Source of the DNA: Rebecca billardiae RCC1528
Taxonomy: Eukaryota > Haptophyta
Assembly: GCA_965240325.2 (NCBI GenBank)
Contig: OZ251228.1
Location: 496,001 to 560,000, forward strand
Reading direction: 5' to 3'
Length of the DNA stretch: 64,000 nt
Numbering within the stretch: the stretch's first letter is position 1; every line of letters starts with the position of its first letter. Below the pieces are notes generated by a model. That model ran no database searches, was not told the origin of the DNA, and saw nothing but the letters and a program-made list of their open reading frames with translations. The translations under genes were made by a program, and so were the position numbers. This document shows positions 23,201-35,783 of this stretch, piece after piece.

Positions 23201-26200
23201 CACCGCCACCAAGCCTGCCGCCGAACCCGCCTCCGTCGCCCCCACCATCGCCACCGCCACCAAGCCTGCCGCCGAGCCCACCTCCGTCGCCCCCACCATC
23301 GCCACCGCCACCAAGCCTGCCGCCGAGCCCACCTCCGTCGCCCCCACCATCGCCACCGCCGCCGAGCCCGCCACCGTCACCGCCGCCGTCGCCCCCACCA
23401 TCGCCACCGCCACCGAGCCCACCGCCGAGCCCGCCGCCAAGCCCGCCACCATCGCCACCGCCGCCGAGCCCGCCGCCAAGCCCGCCTCCGTCGCCCCCAC
23501 CATCGCCGCCGCCACCAAGCCCGCCGCCGAGCCCACCTCCGTCGCCCCCACCATCGCCACCGCCGCCGAGCCCGCCGCCAAGCCCGCCTCCGTCGCCGCC
23601 ACCGGCGCCACCGCCACCAAGCCCGCCGCCAAGCCCGCCGCCGAGCCCGCCACCATCACCACCGCCACCGAGCCCGCCTCCGAGCCCGCCTCCGTCGCCC
23701 CCACCATCGCCACCGCCACCAAGCCTGCCGCCGAACCCGCCTCCGTCGCCCCCTCCATCGCCACCGCCACCAAGCCTGCCGCCGAGCCCACCTCCGTCGC
23801 CCCCACCATCACCACCGCCACCGAGCCCGCCTCCGAGCCCGCCTCCGTCGCCCCCACCATCGCCGCCGCCACCAAGCCCGCCGCCGAGCCCACCTCCGTC
23901 GCCCCCACCATCGCCACCGCCGCCGAGCCCGCCGCCAAGCCCGCCTCCGTCGCCGCCACCGGCGCCACCGCCACCAAGCCCGCCGCCAAGCCCGCCGCCG
24001 AGCCCGCCACCATCACCACCGCCACCGAGCCCGCCTCCGAGCCCGCCTCCGTCGCCCCCACCATCGCCACCGCCACCAAGCCCGCCGCCGAGCCCGCCTC
24101 CGTCGCCCCCACCATCGCCACCGCCACCGAGCCCGCCGCCAAGCCCGCCTCCGTCGCCGCCACCGGCGCCACCGCCACCAAGCCCGCCGCCAAGCCCGCC
24201 GCCGAGCCCGCCACCATCACCACCGCCACCGAGCCCGCCTCCGAGCCCGCCTCCGTCGCCCCCACCATCGCCACCGCCACCAAGCCTGCCGCCGAGCCCG
24301 CCTCCGTCGCCCCCACCATCGCCACCGCCACCAAGCCTGCCGCCGAACCCGCCTCCGTCGCCCCCACCATCGCCGCCGCCACCAAGCCTGCCTCCGAGCC
24401 CGCCTCCGTCGCCCCCACCATCGCCACCGCCACCGAGCCCGCCGCCAAGCCCGCCTCCGTCGCCGCCACCGGCGCCGCCGCCACCAAGCCCGCCGCCAAG
24501 CCCGCCGCCGAGCCCGCCACCATCACCACCGCCACCGAGCCCGCCTCCGAGCCCGCCTCCGTCGCCCCCACCATCGCCGCCGCCACCAAGCCCGCCGCCG
24601 AGCCCACCTCCGTCGCCCCCACCATCGCCACCGCCGCCGAGCCCGCCGCCAAGCCCGCCTCCGTCGCCGCCACCGGCGCCACCGCCACCAAGCCCGCCGC
24701 CAAGCCCGCCGCCGAGCTCGCCACCATCGCCACCGCCACCGAGCCCGCCTCCGAGCCCGCCTCCGTCGCCCCCACCATCGCCACCGCCACCAAGCCCGCC
24801 TCCGAGCCCGCCTCCGTCGCCCCCACCATCGCCACCGCCACCAAGCCTGCCGCCGAACCCGCCTCCGTCGCCCCCACCATCGCCACCGCCACCAAGCCTG
24901 CCGCCGAGCCCGCCTCCGTCGCCCCCACCATCGCCGCCGCCACCAAGCCTGCCGCCGAGCCCGCCTCCGTCGCCCCCACCATCGCCACCGCCACCGAGCC
25001 CGCCGCCAAGCCCGCCTCCGTCGCCGCCACCGGCGCCACCGCCACCAAGCCCGCCGCCAAGCCCGCCGCCGAGCCCGCCACCATCACCACCGCCACCGAG
25101 CCCGCCGCCGAGCCCGCCTCCGTCGCCCCCACCCGCGCCGCCGCCACCAAGCCCGCCGCCGAGCCCGCCTCCGTCGCCCCCACCATCGCCACCGCCACCG
25201 AGCCCGCCGCCAAGCCCGCCTCCGTCGCCGCCACCGGCGCCACCGCCACCAAGCCCGCCGCCAAGCCCGCCGCCGAGCCCGCCACCATCACCACCGCCAC
25301 CGAGCCCGCCTCCGAGCCCGCCTCCGTCGCCCCCACCATCGCCGCCGCCACCAAGCCCGCCGCCGAGCCCACCTCCGTCGCCCCCACCATCGCCACCGCC
25401 GCCGAGCCCGCCGCCAAGCCCGCCTCCGTCGCCGCCACCGGCGCCACCGCCACCAAGCCCGCCGCCAAGCCCGCCGCCGAGCCCGCCACCATCACAACCG
25501 CCACCGAGCCCGCCTCCGAGCCCGCCTCCGTCGCCCCCACCATCGCCGCCGCCACCAAGCCCGCCGCCGAGCCCACCTCCGTCGCCCCCACCATCGCCAC
25601 CGCCGCCGAGCCCGCCGCCAAGCCCGCCTCCGTCGCCGCCACCGGCGCCACCGCCACCAAGCCCGCCGCCAAGCCCGCCGCCGAGCCCGCCACCATCGCC
25701 ACCGCCACCGAGCCCGCCTCCGAGCCCGCCTCCGTCGCCCCCACCATCGCCACCGCCACCAAGCCCGCCTCCGAGCCCGCCTCCGTCGCCCCCACCATCG
25801 CCACCGCCACCAAGCCTGCCGCCGAACCCGCCTCCGTCGCCCCCACCATCGCCACCGCCACCAAGCCTGCCGCCGAGCCCGCCTCCGTCGCCCCCACCAT
25901 CGCCGCCGCCACCAAGCCTGCCGCCGAGCCCGCCTCCGTCGCCCCCACCATCGCCACCGCCACCGAGCCCGCCGCCAAGCCCGCCTCCGTCGCCGCCACC
26001 GGCGCCACCGCCACCAAGCCCGCCGCCAAGCCCGCCGCCGAGCCCGCCACCATCACCACCGCCACCGAGCCCGCCGCCGAGCCCGCCTCCGTCGCCCCCA
26101 CCATCGCCACCGCCGCCGAGCCCGCCGTTGAGCCCGCCTCCGTCGCCCCCACCGGCGCCACCGCCACCAAGCCCGCCACCAAGCCCGCCGCCGAGCCCGC

Positions 26201-29200
26201 CACCATCGCCACCGCCACCGAGCCCGCCTCCGAGCCCGCCTCCGTCGCCCCCACCATCGCCGCCGCCACCAAGCCTGCCGCCGAGCCCGCCTCCGTCGCC
26301 CCCACCATCGCCACCGCCACCAAGCCTGCCGCCGAGCCCGCCTCCGTCGCCCCCACCATCGCCGCCGCCACCAAGCCTGCCGCCGAGCCCGCCTCCGTCG
26401 CCCCCACCATCGCCACTGCCACCGAGCCCGCCGCCAAGCCCGCCTCCGTCGCCGCCACCGGCGCCACCGCCACCAAGCCCGCCGCCAAGCCCGCCTCCGA
26501 GCCCGCCACCATCACCACCGCCACCGAGCCCGCCTCCGAGCCCGCCTCCGTCGCCCCCACCATCGTCGCCGCCACCAAGCCCGCCGCCGAGCCCGCCTCC
26601 GTCGCCCCCACCATCGCCACCGCCACCGAGTCCGCCGCCGAGCCTGCCGCTGAGCCCGCCACCATCGCCACCGCCACCGAGCCCGCTGCCGAGCCCGCCT
26701 CCGTCGCCCCCACCATCGCCACCGCCACCGAGCCCGCCGCCGAGCCCACCTCCGTCGCCGCCACCGGCGCCACCGCCACCAAGCCCGCCGCCGAGCCCGC
26801 CACCATCGCCGCCGCCTGCGCCACCGCCGCCGAGCCCGCCGCCGAGCCCGCCGCCATCGCCACCACCCGCGCCGCCGCCGCCGAGCCCGCCACCGTCACC
26901 GCCGCCGTCACCACCACCGGCGCCGCCGCCTCCGAGCCCGCCGCCGAGCCCGCCTCCGTCGCCCCCACCATCGCCACCGCCACCGAGCCCGCCTCCGTCG
27001 GCCCCACCATCGCCACCGCCACCAAACCTGCCGCCGAGCCCGCCTCCGTCGCCGCCACCGGCGCCACCGCCACCAAGCCCGCCGCCAAGCCCGCCGCCGA
27101 GCCCGCCACCATCGCCACCGCCACGGAGCCCACCGCCCTCGCCGCCACCGTCGGTGCCGCCGGCGCGGCCGCCACCGCCGCGCACGCCGCCGCCCACCCC
27201 ACCGCCGTCCTTCCCGCCACGGAGCCCACCGCCGAGCTCGCCGCCGTCGCTTCCGCCCACACCCTCTGCGCCTCGGCCGTCGCCGCCAAGCCCGCCGCCG
27301 TCGCCACCACCGGGCGCTCCGCGGTCAAGCGCGCCGCCGGGCGCGCCGCCGCCCCTACAGTCGCCGCCGAGCTCGCCGCCGCGCCTCCCGCCGCTCGCGG
27401 CGCTGAGCGCGCCGACGCTGAGCACCGCTTCGCTCAGCGCCGACCTCTCGACCCTCGTCCTCCGCTTCGCGCCCGACGCGCCGACCAACCGCGCCGGCAT
27501 GGGCGGGCTCGCGCCGTGCGCGGCCGTGCTCGACGACGAGACCGTCGCGCTGCTGCGCGGCGGCGCGGCGCTCGAGCCGCGCTGCTACTGGCGTGACGGC
27601 GTGACGCTGGTCGCGCAGCTCAACTCGCGCACGCAGCTTGCGCCGGGCGCGCGCGTCGGCGTGCGCGGCGGCGTGCTCGCCCGCGCGGGCGCGGGCTTCG
27701 ACGACGGCGCGCCGTGCGACGGCGCGGCCGCGTGCGTCGGCGACGGCGCCGCCGCGCGCCTCAACGCGTCCTCGCCGTGCGATGGGCCGTGCGCGACGCC
27801 CACGGCGGTGATCCGCGCGCCTGCGCTGCTGCCGGCGTGCGCCAACGGCACGCGCGTCACGCTCGACGGCTCCGCCTCGGCCGGCGGCGGCGTCCTGCCC
27901 CTCGCGTACGCGTGGTCGGTGCTCGACGACGGATCGGATGCGGACGTCGACGCCCTCCGCGCTGTGGCCGCGCTGCTGGCCGCAGCGCCGCCCGGCCCTG
28001 TGCTCGAGCTCACGCCGCCCGCGCACGGCTGGCGCACGCTCGTCTTCGGCCTGCGCGTGACCACCGCGCTGGGCGACGCGTCGGCGCTCGCGCGCTGGGC
28101 GCTCGCGCGCGCGGCCGGTGCCGCGCCCATGCTCTCTCTCGACGCGCCGCCGCGCGTGTCGCTGCGCGCGGCAGACGAGCTCGCGCTGCGGGGCCGAGCG
28201 GTGCCGGCGCCGTGCTGGCCAAGCGGTCTGGACGGCCGCGTGCGCTTCAGCTGGGCGGTGAGGTCAGCGCGCCCGCTCGGCGCTGCGAGCCACGCCAACG
28301 CCTCCGCGCCCGACGAGCCCGCGGCCGCCGCCGCCGACGACGACGACGCCGCCGCTCTCGCCTCGGCGCGCGCGGCGCTCATCGGAGCAAGCGGCGCGCG
28401 GCTGCTTGTGCCCGCGCGCGCGCTCCGGCCGGGTCGGGCGTACGCGCTCGAGCTAAGCGCGACGATGGCTGCGGACGGCAGCGCGCGCGCGCGCGCCTCC
28501 GTGCTCGTCGAGGTGCGCGCCGCGCCGCTCGTCGTCACCATCGCCGGCGGCGACCGCCGCGTGGCCGCGGGTGCGCCCTTCTCGCTCGATGCTTCCGGCT
28601 CGCACGACCCGAACGAGATCGCATCTCCGCTGGGCGAGATCGCATCTGCGCTGGGCGAGATGGTATCTCCCGCGCCGGCGCTCCTCGGCGGCGGCGGTGG
28701 CGTCGAGCGTGGCGCCGAGCCGGCGGGCGGGCTCTGGCTCGAGTGGAGCGTGCACAGCGCCGACGGCTCGGCCGCGCCCGCCGCGCCGCCGCTCAGTGCC
28801 GGCTTTGCGCTGGCCAATCAGAGCGCGGCACCGGTGCTGCGGGTGCCCGCGGGCGCGCTCGGCGCCGGGCTGTGGCGGTTCCGCGTGCGTGGCCGCTCGC
28901 GCGACGGCTCGCGGCGCGCGGAGGCGTCCGTGCTGATCGAGCTCGTCGCGGCCGCCATTCCCACCGTCGCGCTCGAGCCGCTCGCACCGTCCTTCCCAGT
29001 CGTGCTGCCGGCGTGGGCGTCGCCCGCGCAACGCTTTGCGCTGCGCTCGACGCTGGACGAGGCGTCGGCCGCGCGGCAGGAGTCCGGCCTCGTGTCGTGG
29101 GTGTACGAGTGGTCGGCGTGGGTGGTGCGCGAGGAGACCCCCGAGCCCGCCGCGCTCGCGGGCGCGGCGGCGGCCGACGGCTGGGCCGCCGCGCCGAGCG

Positions 29201-32200
29201 CAGCAGCAGCCGGCGCGCGCACGCGTGCGCCGCTTGACCTCGCGGACACGGCGCGCGTGACGACGACCGGCGCGGACGGGCCGTCGCTCGGCTTCCGCTC
29301 GGGCGCGCTCGCGCCCGGCACGACGTACGCGTTTGAGCTGCGCGTGCTGGACGGCGGCGCCGGCGGCGGCGCGCCGAGCGCGCGCGCGGAGCTGCTCGTG
29401 CGCACGAACCGCCCGCCATTCGGCGGCAGCGTGCGCGCGTCGCCGAGCGACGGCGGGGTGGCCGGCCTGACCCTATTCGCCTTGTCCGCGCCCGGCTGGG
29501 CGGACGATGACGGCGACGAGGAGCTGCCGCTGCGCTTCGCGTTTGCGTACGCGGCGGCGGAGGAGGGCACGGCGGCCGAGCCCGACGCCGCCGACGCGGC
29601 CGCGCAGCAGACCGAGCGCTCCGACACCGCGCTGCCAGCGAACGCCGCGCCGCTCGGCGCGCGCTCGCTGAGCGCTGAGGTGCAGGTGACGCTCCCGGCG
29701 GGTCGGCTGCGGGTTTGGGCGGAGGTGACCGACGCGCACGGCGGCTCGGCGGCGGCGTGGGCGGGCGTGCGCGTGGCGCCGCTGCCGTGCGAGCTCGCAC
29801 CCTCGCTGCTCGACTCGGCGCGCGCCGCCGACGCCGCCGCCGACTCCGAGGCCGTGCTCCAACTGCTCCGAGCTCTGGCACCCGCGCTCGGCGCGAGCTG
29901 CGCGCCACAGCCGGCGGCGGCGGCGCGTGAGCTCGATGGCGGCGCGGGCGTTGGCGAGGGCGGCGGCGGCGGCGCGGAGGCGCTCGAGGCGGCGCTCGCG
30001 CTCAGCGCCGCCGCGAGCGCGAGCGGCGCGGCGGGCGCGCCGCCGTCGCGCGCGTCGGTGCGCATGGCATCCAGCACGCTGCGCGCGCTCACCGCCGCGG
30101 CCGCGGGCGGCGCGCTCGGCTCGGGCGCGCGCGTCGCGACAATGGCGCAGCTGGCGTCGCTCGCGCGGCAGGCGGCGGGCGCGGCAGTGGGCGGCGTGGA
30201 CGCGGCGATGGCGGAGGAGCTGCTTGCGAGCGCAGGCACGTTGCTCGCGCCGCCCGCCGACGGCGCAGCCAGCGGCCGCACACCCGGTGCAGGCGGCACC
30301 GCCGCCAACGCGAGCTCGAGCGATCTGGAGGTCGATCTGGAGATCGCGGCCGAGATTGCGGACGAGGTGCGACGCGCGCTGGGCGCGTCCGCCGTGGAGC
30401 TGGGCGGCAGCCTCGCCGCGGGCCTGCTCGCGGGCGCGCTCGCGGGCGAGGCCGTGAGCGTCTCGTCGCCGGGCGGCGAGCTCAACATCTCGGCGGCGCG
30501 GCTTGCGCACGCCGCACTGCGCGCCGGGCACGACTCGTCAGGCGTTGGCGAAGGCGGCGCGTTTGGAGGCGTGGGCGTGCGGCTGCCACCGGCGGTGCTC
30601 GACGCGCTGCCGCCCGCCTCCGCGCTGCCGCTCGGCGTCGACCTGCGCCAGTTCGCCCTCGCGCGCAGCCCGTACCCGCTGCCGCCGTCGCCGGTCGAGC
30701 CGCCCGCTCCGGGCGCGGGCGCGGCCGCGGGCGGCGAGGCGGACGGCACCAACATCAGTGGCGCGGGCGGCGCGGGCGCGGGCGGCGGCGGCGGCGGCAA
30801 TGCCGGCGCCGGCGACGACGACGACGGGCTGCTCACGCCCCTGCTCTCGGTCTCACTCTTCGACGCGGCGCGCGGCACCGAGATTGCAATCTCGCGGCTG
30901 AGCGCGCCGATCGAGCTGACGCTCCCGCTGCGGCGCGGCGGCGCCAGCCAAGTAGTCGAGCGCGGCGGCGCGAGCTGCGGTGGCGCGGAGGCGGAGGGCG
31001 GGGAGGCTGCGCCGGGTTGCGGCCTGCGCGGCGCGTGCGTCGGCGGCGCGTGCGCGTGCGCCGACGGCGCGCACGGCGCGCGGTGCGAGCTGCGCACCGC
31101 GTGCCGCTTCTGGGATGAGCCGTCGCAGCGCTGGTCTGCGGACGGCTGCGCGACCGCCGCCGTGAGCTCCGCGCACGTGTGGTGCGCGTGCACGCACCTC
31201 ACGGCGTTCGCGGCGGTGTCGGTGCCGCAGAGCGCGCCCGCCGCCGCCGAGGAGGCGAGTGGCGCGGTGCGGCCGAACGCGCTCACGCCCGACGACGTCG
31301 CGCAGGTGCTCACCAACCCTCGCCCCGCCGAGAACGTGTACATGTGGCTGCTGTGCGCCGGGATGGCCGGCGCGGCGCTCACGACATCGCTCACGCTGCG
31401 CTGGGCGGACGAGCGCGCGCTCGCGCTGCGGCTCGCGCCGCGCGCGCTCGCGGCGTCGATCGAGCTTGGGCTGGCGAGCCGGCGCGCCTCGCGGCGCTGG
31501 TGGAAGGCGCGGCTGCACCACGCCGCGCGCCAGATCCAGCGGTACGCGCGCGGGCTGCTCGCGCGGCGCGAGAATGAGCGGCGGCGCGCGCGCACGGCCG
31601 GCGCGCGGCGCGCGGAGGCGCGCGCGCTGCTGCGCGCGCTCGGCGCGGTGCTTCGGAGAGCGGGCGGCGAGCACAGCGTGCTCGGGCTGTGGCTCGGCAG
31701 CGCGGGCGCCGAGCTGGGCGGCATCTCGAGGGCCGAGCTGGGCATCGTCTTCTGGGCGGCCTCCGCCCTCTCCATCGCCGCGGCGTGCGCGCTCCACGCA
31801 GACAACGACGACGACGCGGCCGGCGCGGCCGGCGGCGGAGCGCCGCCGGTGCCACCGCCTGACGGGTCGACGCCACCTGTGCAGGACAGCGGCCTGCTGG
31901 CGTCGGCGCTGCGCGCCGCGGCGATCGCCGCCGTCGTCGGCCCGTGCGCCGCGCTGCTCAAGGCCCTCTTCAAGCGCGCGCGCGGCGCTCGCTTCCGAGG
32001 GCCGGGGCGGCGCGCGCGCTCCGCGTACGACCGTGCTGTGCGGCATGCGTCTCGCGTGCTGCTCCGTACTGGTGCGCTGCCCAGCCCGCGCGCATCCGCG
32101 GGCACCGAGGCGTTCTCGCGGCGCAGCAGCGGCAGCGCGCTCGGCGTTGCCCACGGGCCCGCGGCGGACGGCTCGCTCGACGCCATCTCGACGGCCGGCA

Positions 32201-34068
32201 GCTTGTCTGGCAGCGGCGTCGGCGCCGGCGCCGGCGCCGCCGGCTCCGCAGCCGCCGCCGCCGCCGCCGGATGCGCGCTGGGAGCTTCGTTCGGCACGGA
32301 GCGCAGTGGTGCCACCGCCCGAGGCGGCGGGCCCGCCTCATCGTCCTCCTCGTTCAGCTCGGCGCGCTCACGCTCCGTCGGCAGCAGGCGCAGCGCCGCC
32401 AAGGCGGGCCGCGTGCTGCCGCTGTGTGCCGCGTCGGGCGCGCGCGCGCGCTCGGCGCAGCAGCCGCAGCCGCAGCCGCAGCCGCAGCCGCAGCCCGGCT
32501 CACCCGGCGCCGACTCGCCGCGCGCGCGCCGCGCGCGCCCAGGCTCGGCAGCCGGCAGCGCCACGCCGCCGTCCATCGTGCGCACGGCCAGCTTCGCCGC
32601 CCTCGCCAGTGCACGCAGCGCGCTGAGCAGCGCTCGGAGCGCGCGCAGCGGTCGTAGCGCAAGCAGCGCCTCGCTCTGCTCGACGTGCTCGCCTCGGCTT
32701 GTGCTCGTCGCGAGCGGCGCCGGCGGCAGCGAGCCGGCGGCACCGGCCGCCGCCGAGCCAAGCGCGGCGGGTGCGCGCGAGCCGTCGAGTGGCGGCGCGG
32801 CCGCGCGCTCGCCGGCCGCGCCGCCGCCGGCCGCGCCGCCGCCGCCGGGCCTCTTGGCCGAGATGCTATCTGGCGCCGAGATGCAATCTCGCGGCCGCGG
32901 CGGCCGCGCGGGCGGCGCGCACTCGGCCGCGCGCGGCGGCGCGCCCATCGGTGCCGCCGACGCCGAAGGGGTCGACGATCACGACGACGACGACGGCAGC
33001 GCACAGCTCCTCAGCGCCTGCGGTAGCGACGACGACGACGACGACGACGCTGCGGCCGCGCGCCGGGCGCGGCGCGCGCGCGCCGCCGCCGCGCGCGTGG
33101 CGTGCGACGCGGCCGGCACGGCGGCCGTCTCGGCTGCGTCGCGCGGCGCGCAGCCGGCCGCGGCGCCGCGCAGCGGCGCGAGCGCCGAGCTCAGCGAGCG
33201 CTTCCCCCTCGCCGCCTCGCGCGCCTCCGCGCCGAGCGCCCCGCCCCGCGGCAGTCGCGGCGGCGCGGCCGCGCTTGGCCCGCTCACAGCTGGGCGCGCG
33301 CACCTGCCCCCGGGGCTCGAGTCGTGCGAGCCGCGCGCGCGGCGCGCGCACGCGATGGGCGGCTCCGAGCGCGTCGCGCGCGCGCCGCGCGCGCCGGCGC
33401 TGCTGCCGCGCGACTCCTCGCCGTCGCTCTCGCCTCCGCGCAGCCGCGGCGGCGGGCGAGTCCGGCCCGAGCCGCCGTCGCCGCCCGCGTCGCCGCACGC
33501 GCGCGCGCCGCCGCCGCCGCCGCCGCCGTCCGAGCCCGCCGTCGTCGTGCGCCCCAACGCGGACTCGCAGGCGGAGGCGGGCGCCTCGGCGGCGCTCGGC
33601 AGGCGCGGCGCGGCGCCGCTCGCGCACGCCGCGGCGCCCGCTGGCTCACTCCTACCGGAGCGGCCGCGCCCGACTGAGCGCTCGCGATCGGCGGCCATCC
33701 TGCCGACGGCGCGCACGCGACCTCGGCCGGCGTCGCAGGTGCTCGCGCGCAGCCGCAGCGCGGCGGTCGGCGAGCTCGGCCTCGCGGCCGGCGCAGCCGC
33801 GGACGGCGCAGCCGCGGGTGTGCACTCCACTGACGCAGCCTCGCTGTCCGGCTTGGCGCCCGTTGGCCGTGCTCAGGGCGCGCCGCCGCTCCGCCCGACA
33901 CCGCCGCCGGAGGGGTGGGTGGCCCCTGCGCCGCCGCGCCGCTCGCGTGCGCCGCGGCCGCCCTCGCCGCCGCCCTCGCCGCCGCCCTCGCCGCCATCCG
34001 CCTCGCCCCCAGCCTCGCCGCACGCGCGCCGCGCAGCGGCATCGGCAGCGGCCGCGGCGGTGGCGCCG

Positions 34069-34100
<32 letters not shown>

Positions 34101-34101
34101 T

Positions 34102-34133
<32 letters not shown>

Positions 34134-35460
34134 CGAGCCCAACCCGCGCGCCTCTGCCACACTGGACGACGGCTCGACCACGCCGAGCGACTCCCCCGCC
34201 AGCTCGCGCCGCGCCTCCGCGTGCGCGGCCGTGCAGTTCGGCTCGCCGCTCTCGCTGCCGCTCCGCTCCGCCGGCGCCGAGCGCGGCGCCGCGATGGCGC
34301 GCGCGGTCCTTGAGCCGATCCGCGGCGCGCGCGCTTGGCTTGTCAAGCCGCCGCCGCCGGCGCCGTCGACGATCGCCACAGGACACTCGTCCGAGTCCGC
34401 CTCGCCGCGCGGCACGGCGTCCGTACTCGGCAGCGAGGCGGGCGGCGGCGCCGCCGCCAGCGCCGCGCCGGGTCTGCCCGGCGGCCGCGTGGCGTCGTCG
34501 CCGCCCGGCGTGCGCATCGCCGCGGCCGCCGCCGCCGCCGTCGGCCGCAGGCCTCGGCGGCGCAGCCGCGGCCCGGAGCCACCTGCACTCATGCGCGGCC
34601 CACTGCCGCCGCTCTCCATCCTGTCCGTGCTCTCGTCCGAGGACTCGGGCTCGTTCGAGTCGAGCGCGCGCTCCTCTGCGGCGCGCACGCCCACGCCCGC
34701 CGAGCGCGCCACCGCCGCCTCGGAGCGCAGCGTGCTCGGTCGCTGCTCGGCCGTGCCCCGCCGCTCCACCTCCTCTCTCGACTCCGCAGGGCGTGTCTCG
34801 CTCGGCTCTGTCTCGCCCACCGCCGACCCGCTGATCGACGCGGTGCCGGAGGCGGTGCGCGCGCTCCGCCACCGGTTCGCGCTGCACGCCGGCGGCCGGC
34901 ACGCGCTCGTGCCGCGCGAGCGCGCGCCCGCGCTGCTCGAGCACCTCGGCTTCCGCCTCGGCGCGTGGCGGCTGCGAGGCGCGCTCGACGCGCTGTGCGA
35001 CACCGACACCGGCGCCGACGGCGCCGACGCCCGCGGCGGCGCGATCAGCTTCGGCGCGCTCGTCGGCTGGTACGGCGCGCAGCTGCGCGCGGACGCGGCG
35101 CGGCGCGCGGCGTGGCGGCGTTGGCCGCTCGGCGCAGCGCTCTGCCGCGTGTGGCACATGCCGCGCGCCGCGCGCACGGCCGTCGCGTGGGCGGCGGCGG
35201 CGGCGGTCTTTGCGGCGGCGCTGCTCGTCGCGCTCGCGTACGGCCGCGTGTTTGGCAACGAGCGCACGCGGCGCATGCTCACCGGCTGGGCGTTTGCCGA
35301 GATCGAGCGCATCGCCGCCGCCGAGCCGGTGGTCTCGGTGTTCAGCGTCACGCTCGTCGCCGCTGGCCGCTCGGCCGCACGAGCGGGCTCGCGCATCGGC
35401 GACATGATCAACACCTTCCTCGCGATGGCGGTAGGCCTGCTCTTGCGCGTGCTGAGCTGA
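17293..35460 (+). CDS. Giant FG-GAP / Ser-Pro-rich / REJ-GPS membrane protein (polycystin-1-like architecture)
   Basis: About 6,055 residues in one exon. The Met at 17293 begins a basic signal peptide (MRRRRRALAQAAVLLLAVAP). Residues 55-425 hold six FG-GAP repeats with calcium-type loops such as DLDGDGVPDAVAG and DVNGDGVPDALVG. Residues 487-645 hold two Cys-rich modules. Residues about 650-3360 are Ser-Pro repeats, broken by a Cys-Gly-Lys linker at 1420-1436. Then come REJ/PKD-like Ig folds (GAPFSLDASGSHDPNE), a helical GAIN-like stretch and an EGF-like module (CGLRGACVGGACACADG). The GPS follows: CRFWDEPSQRWSADGC then CACTHLT, with predicted cleavage between Leu4636 and Thr4637. A membrane span sits near 4682-4703, an IQ motif near 4744-4763 and two more spans before a long disordered tail. 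Near the end are a degenerate EF-hand pair and further hydrophobic segments. No PLAT domain or six-span polycystin channel is evident. It is likely a surface or flagellar adhesion/sensor protein. Confidence 0.75.
19239..27370 (+). repeat. Ser-Pro minisatellite, 51-bp (17-residue) unit, two tracts
   Basis: The unit encodes S-PPP three times plus A-PPPP or S-PPPP (17 residues). Tract 1 (19239-21550) favours the Ala form; tract 2 (21600-27130) favours the all-Ser form. A non-repeat linker at about 21550-21600 encodes CGGSGKGKGGGAC. Landmark variants in tract 2 recur at intervals of 204, 306 or 357 bp, which are 4, 6 or 7 units, so whole blocks have been copied. Because the unit is a multiple of three and lacks stops, other frames on both strands are also open here; those are by-products. 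Confidence 0.9.
34071..34133 (+). repeat. GCG-triplet run encoding polyalanine
   Basis: A nearly pure gcg run in the cytoplasmic tail of the giant protein encodes about 20 consecutive Ala residues. The neighbouring sequence is Pro/Ser/Arg-rich and disordered, so the run is likely a length-variable linker. Confidence 0.85.
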
Positions 35461-35783
35461 AGCCGGCGGCGCGCTCTCGTATGGTTCTTCCCAGCCGCCA
35501 TCCGAGCTGATGAGCAGTCACAGTGCCACCCTCCAACGCAGCCCTCAAAATCGTCCCCCATATTATATATTTTGACAACGTAGTGAGGGCCCCCGGCGGG
35601 GCGCTCCACGCTACGCGCTCCGCCCTGCACCGCGGGCGCCGCCATAATTAATTATCATAATAATAATTCATCTGAGGATTATGCATGAACGAGTAGCAGC
35701 TACTGCAGTGACGCTCTTGGCTCTTGCCGTTCACCTCTGGAGCTGCTCACGAGCACTTGCTGCGTGGCCGTGCTGACGCACGC
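35461..35783. other. Convergent intergenic region
   Basis: This lies between the stop codons of the giant gene (plus) and the sulfotransferase (minus). It contains a GC-rich block at about 35590-35640 (gcgctccacgctacgcgctc and flanks). The same block occurs inverted near 47740-47790 downstream of the first exostosin gene, so it is a dispersed repeat. An AT-rich stretch follows at 35644-35670. Confidence 0.55.

Noticed and set aside
19110-27596. Very long open frames in other phases of the Ser-Pro tract, on both strands (more than 2,700 codons each)
   Set aside because: The 51-bp unit is a multiple of three without stop codons, so most frames are open automatically. Only the frame that continues into FG-GAP, REJ and GPS sequence is supported.
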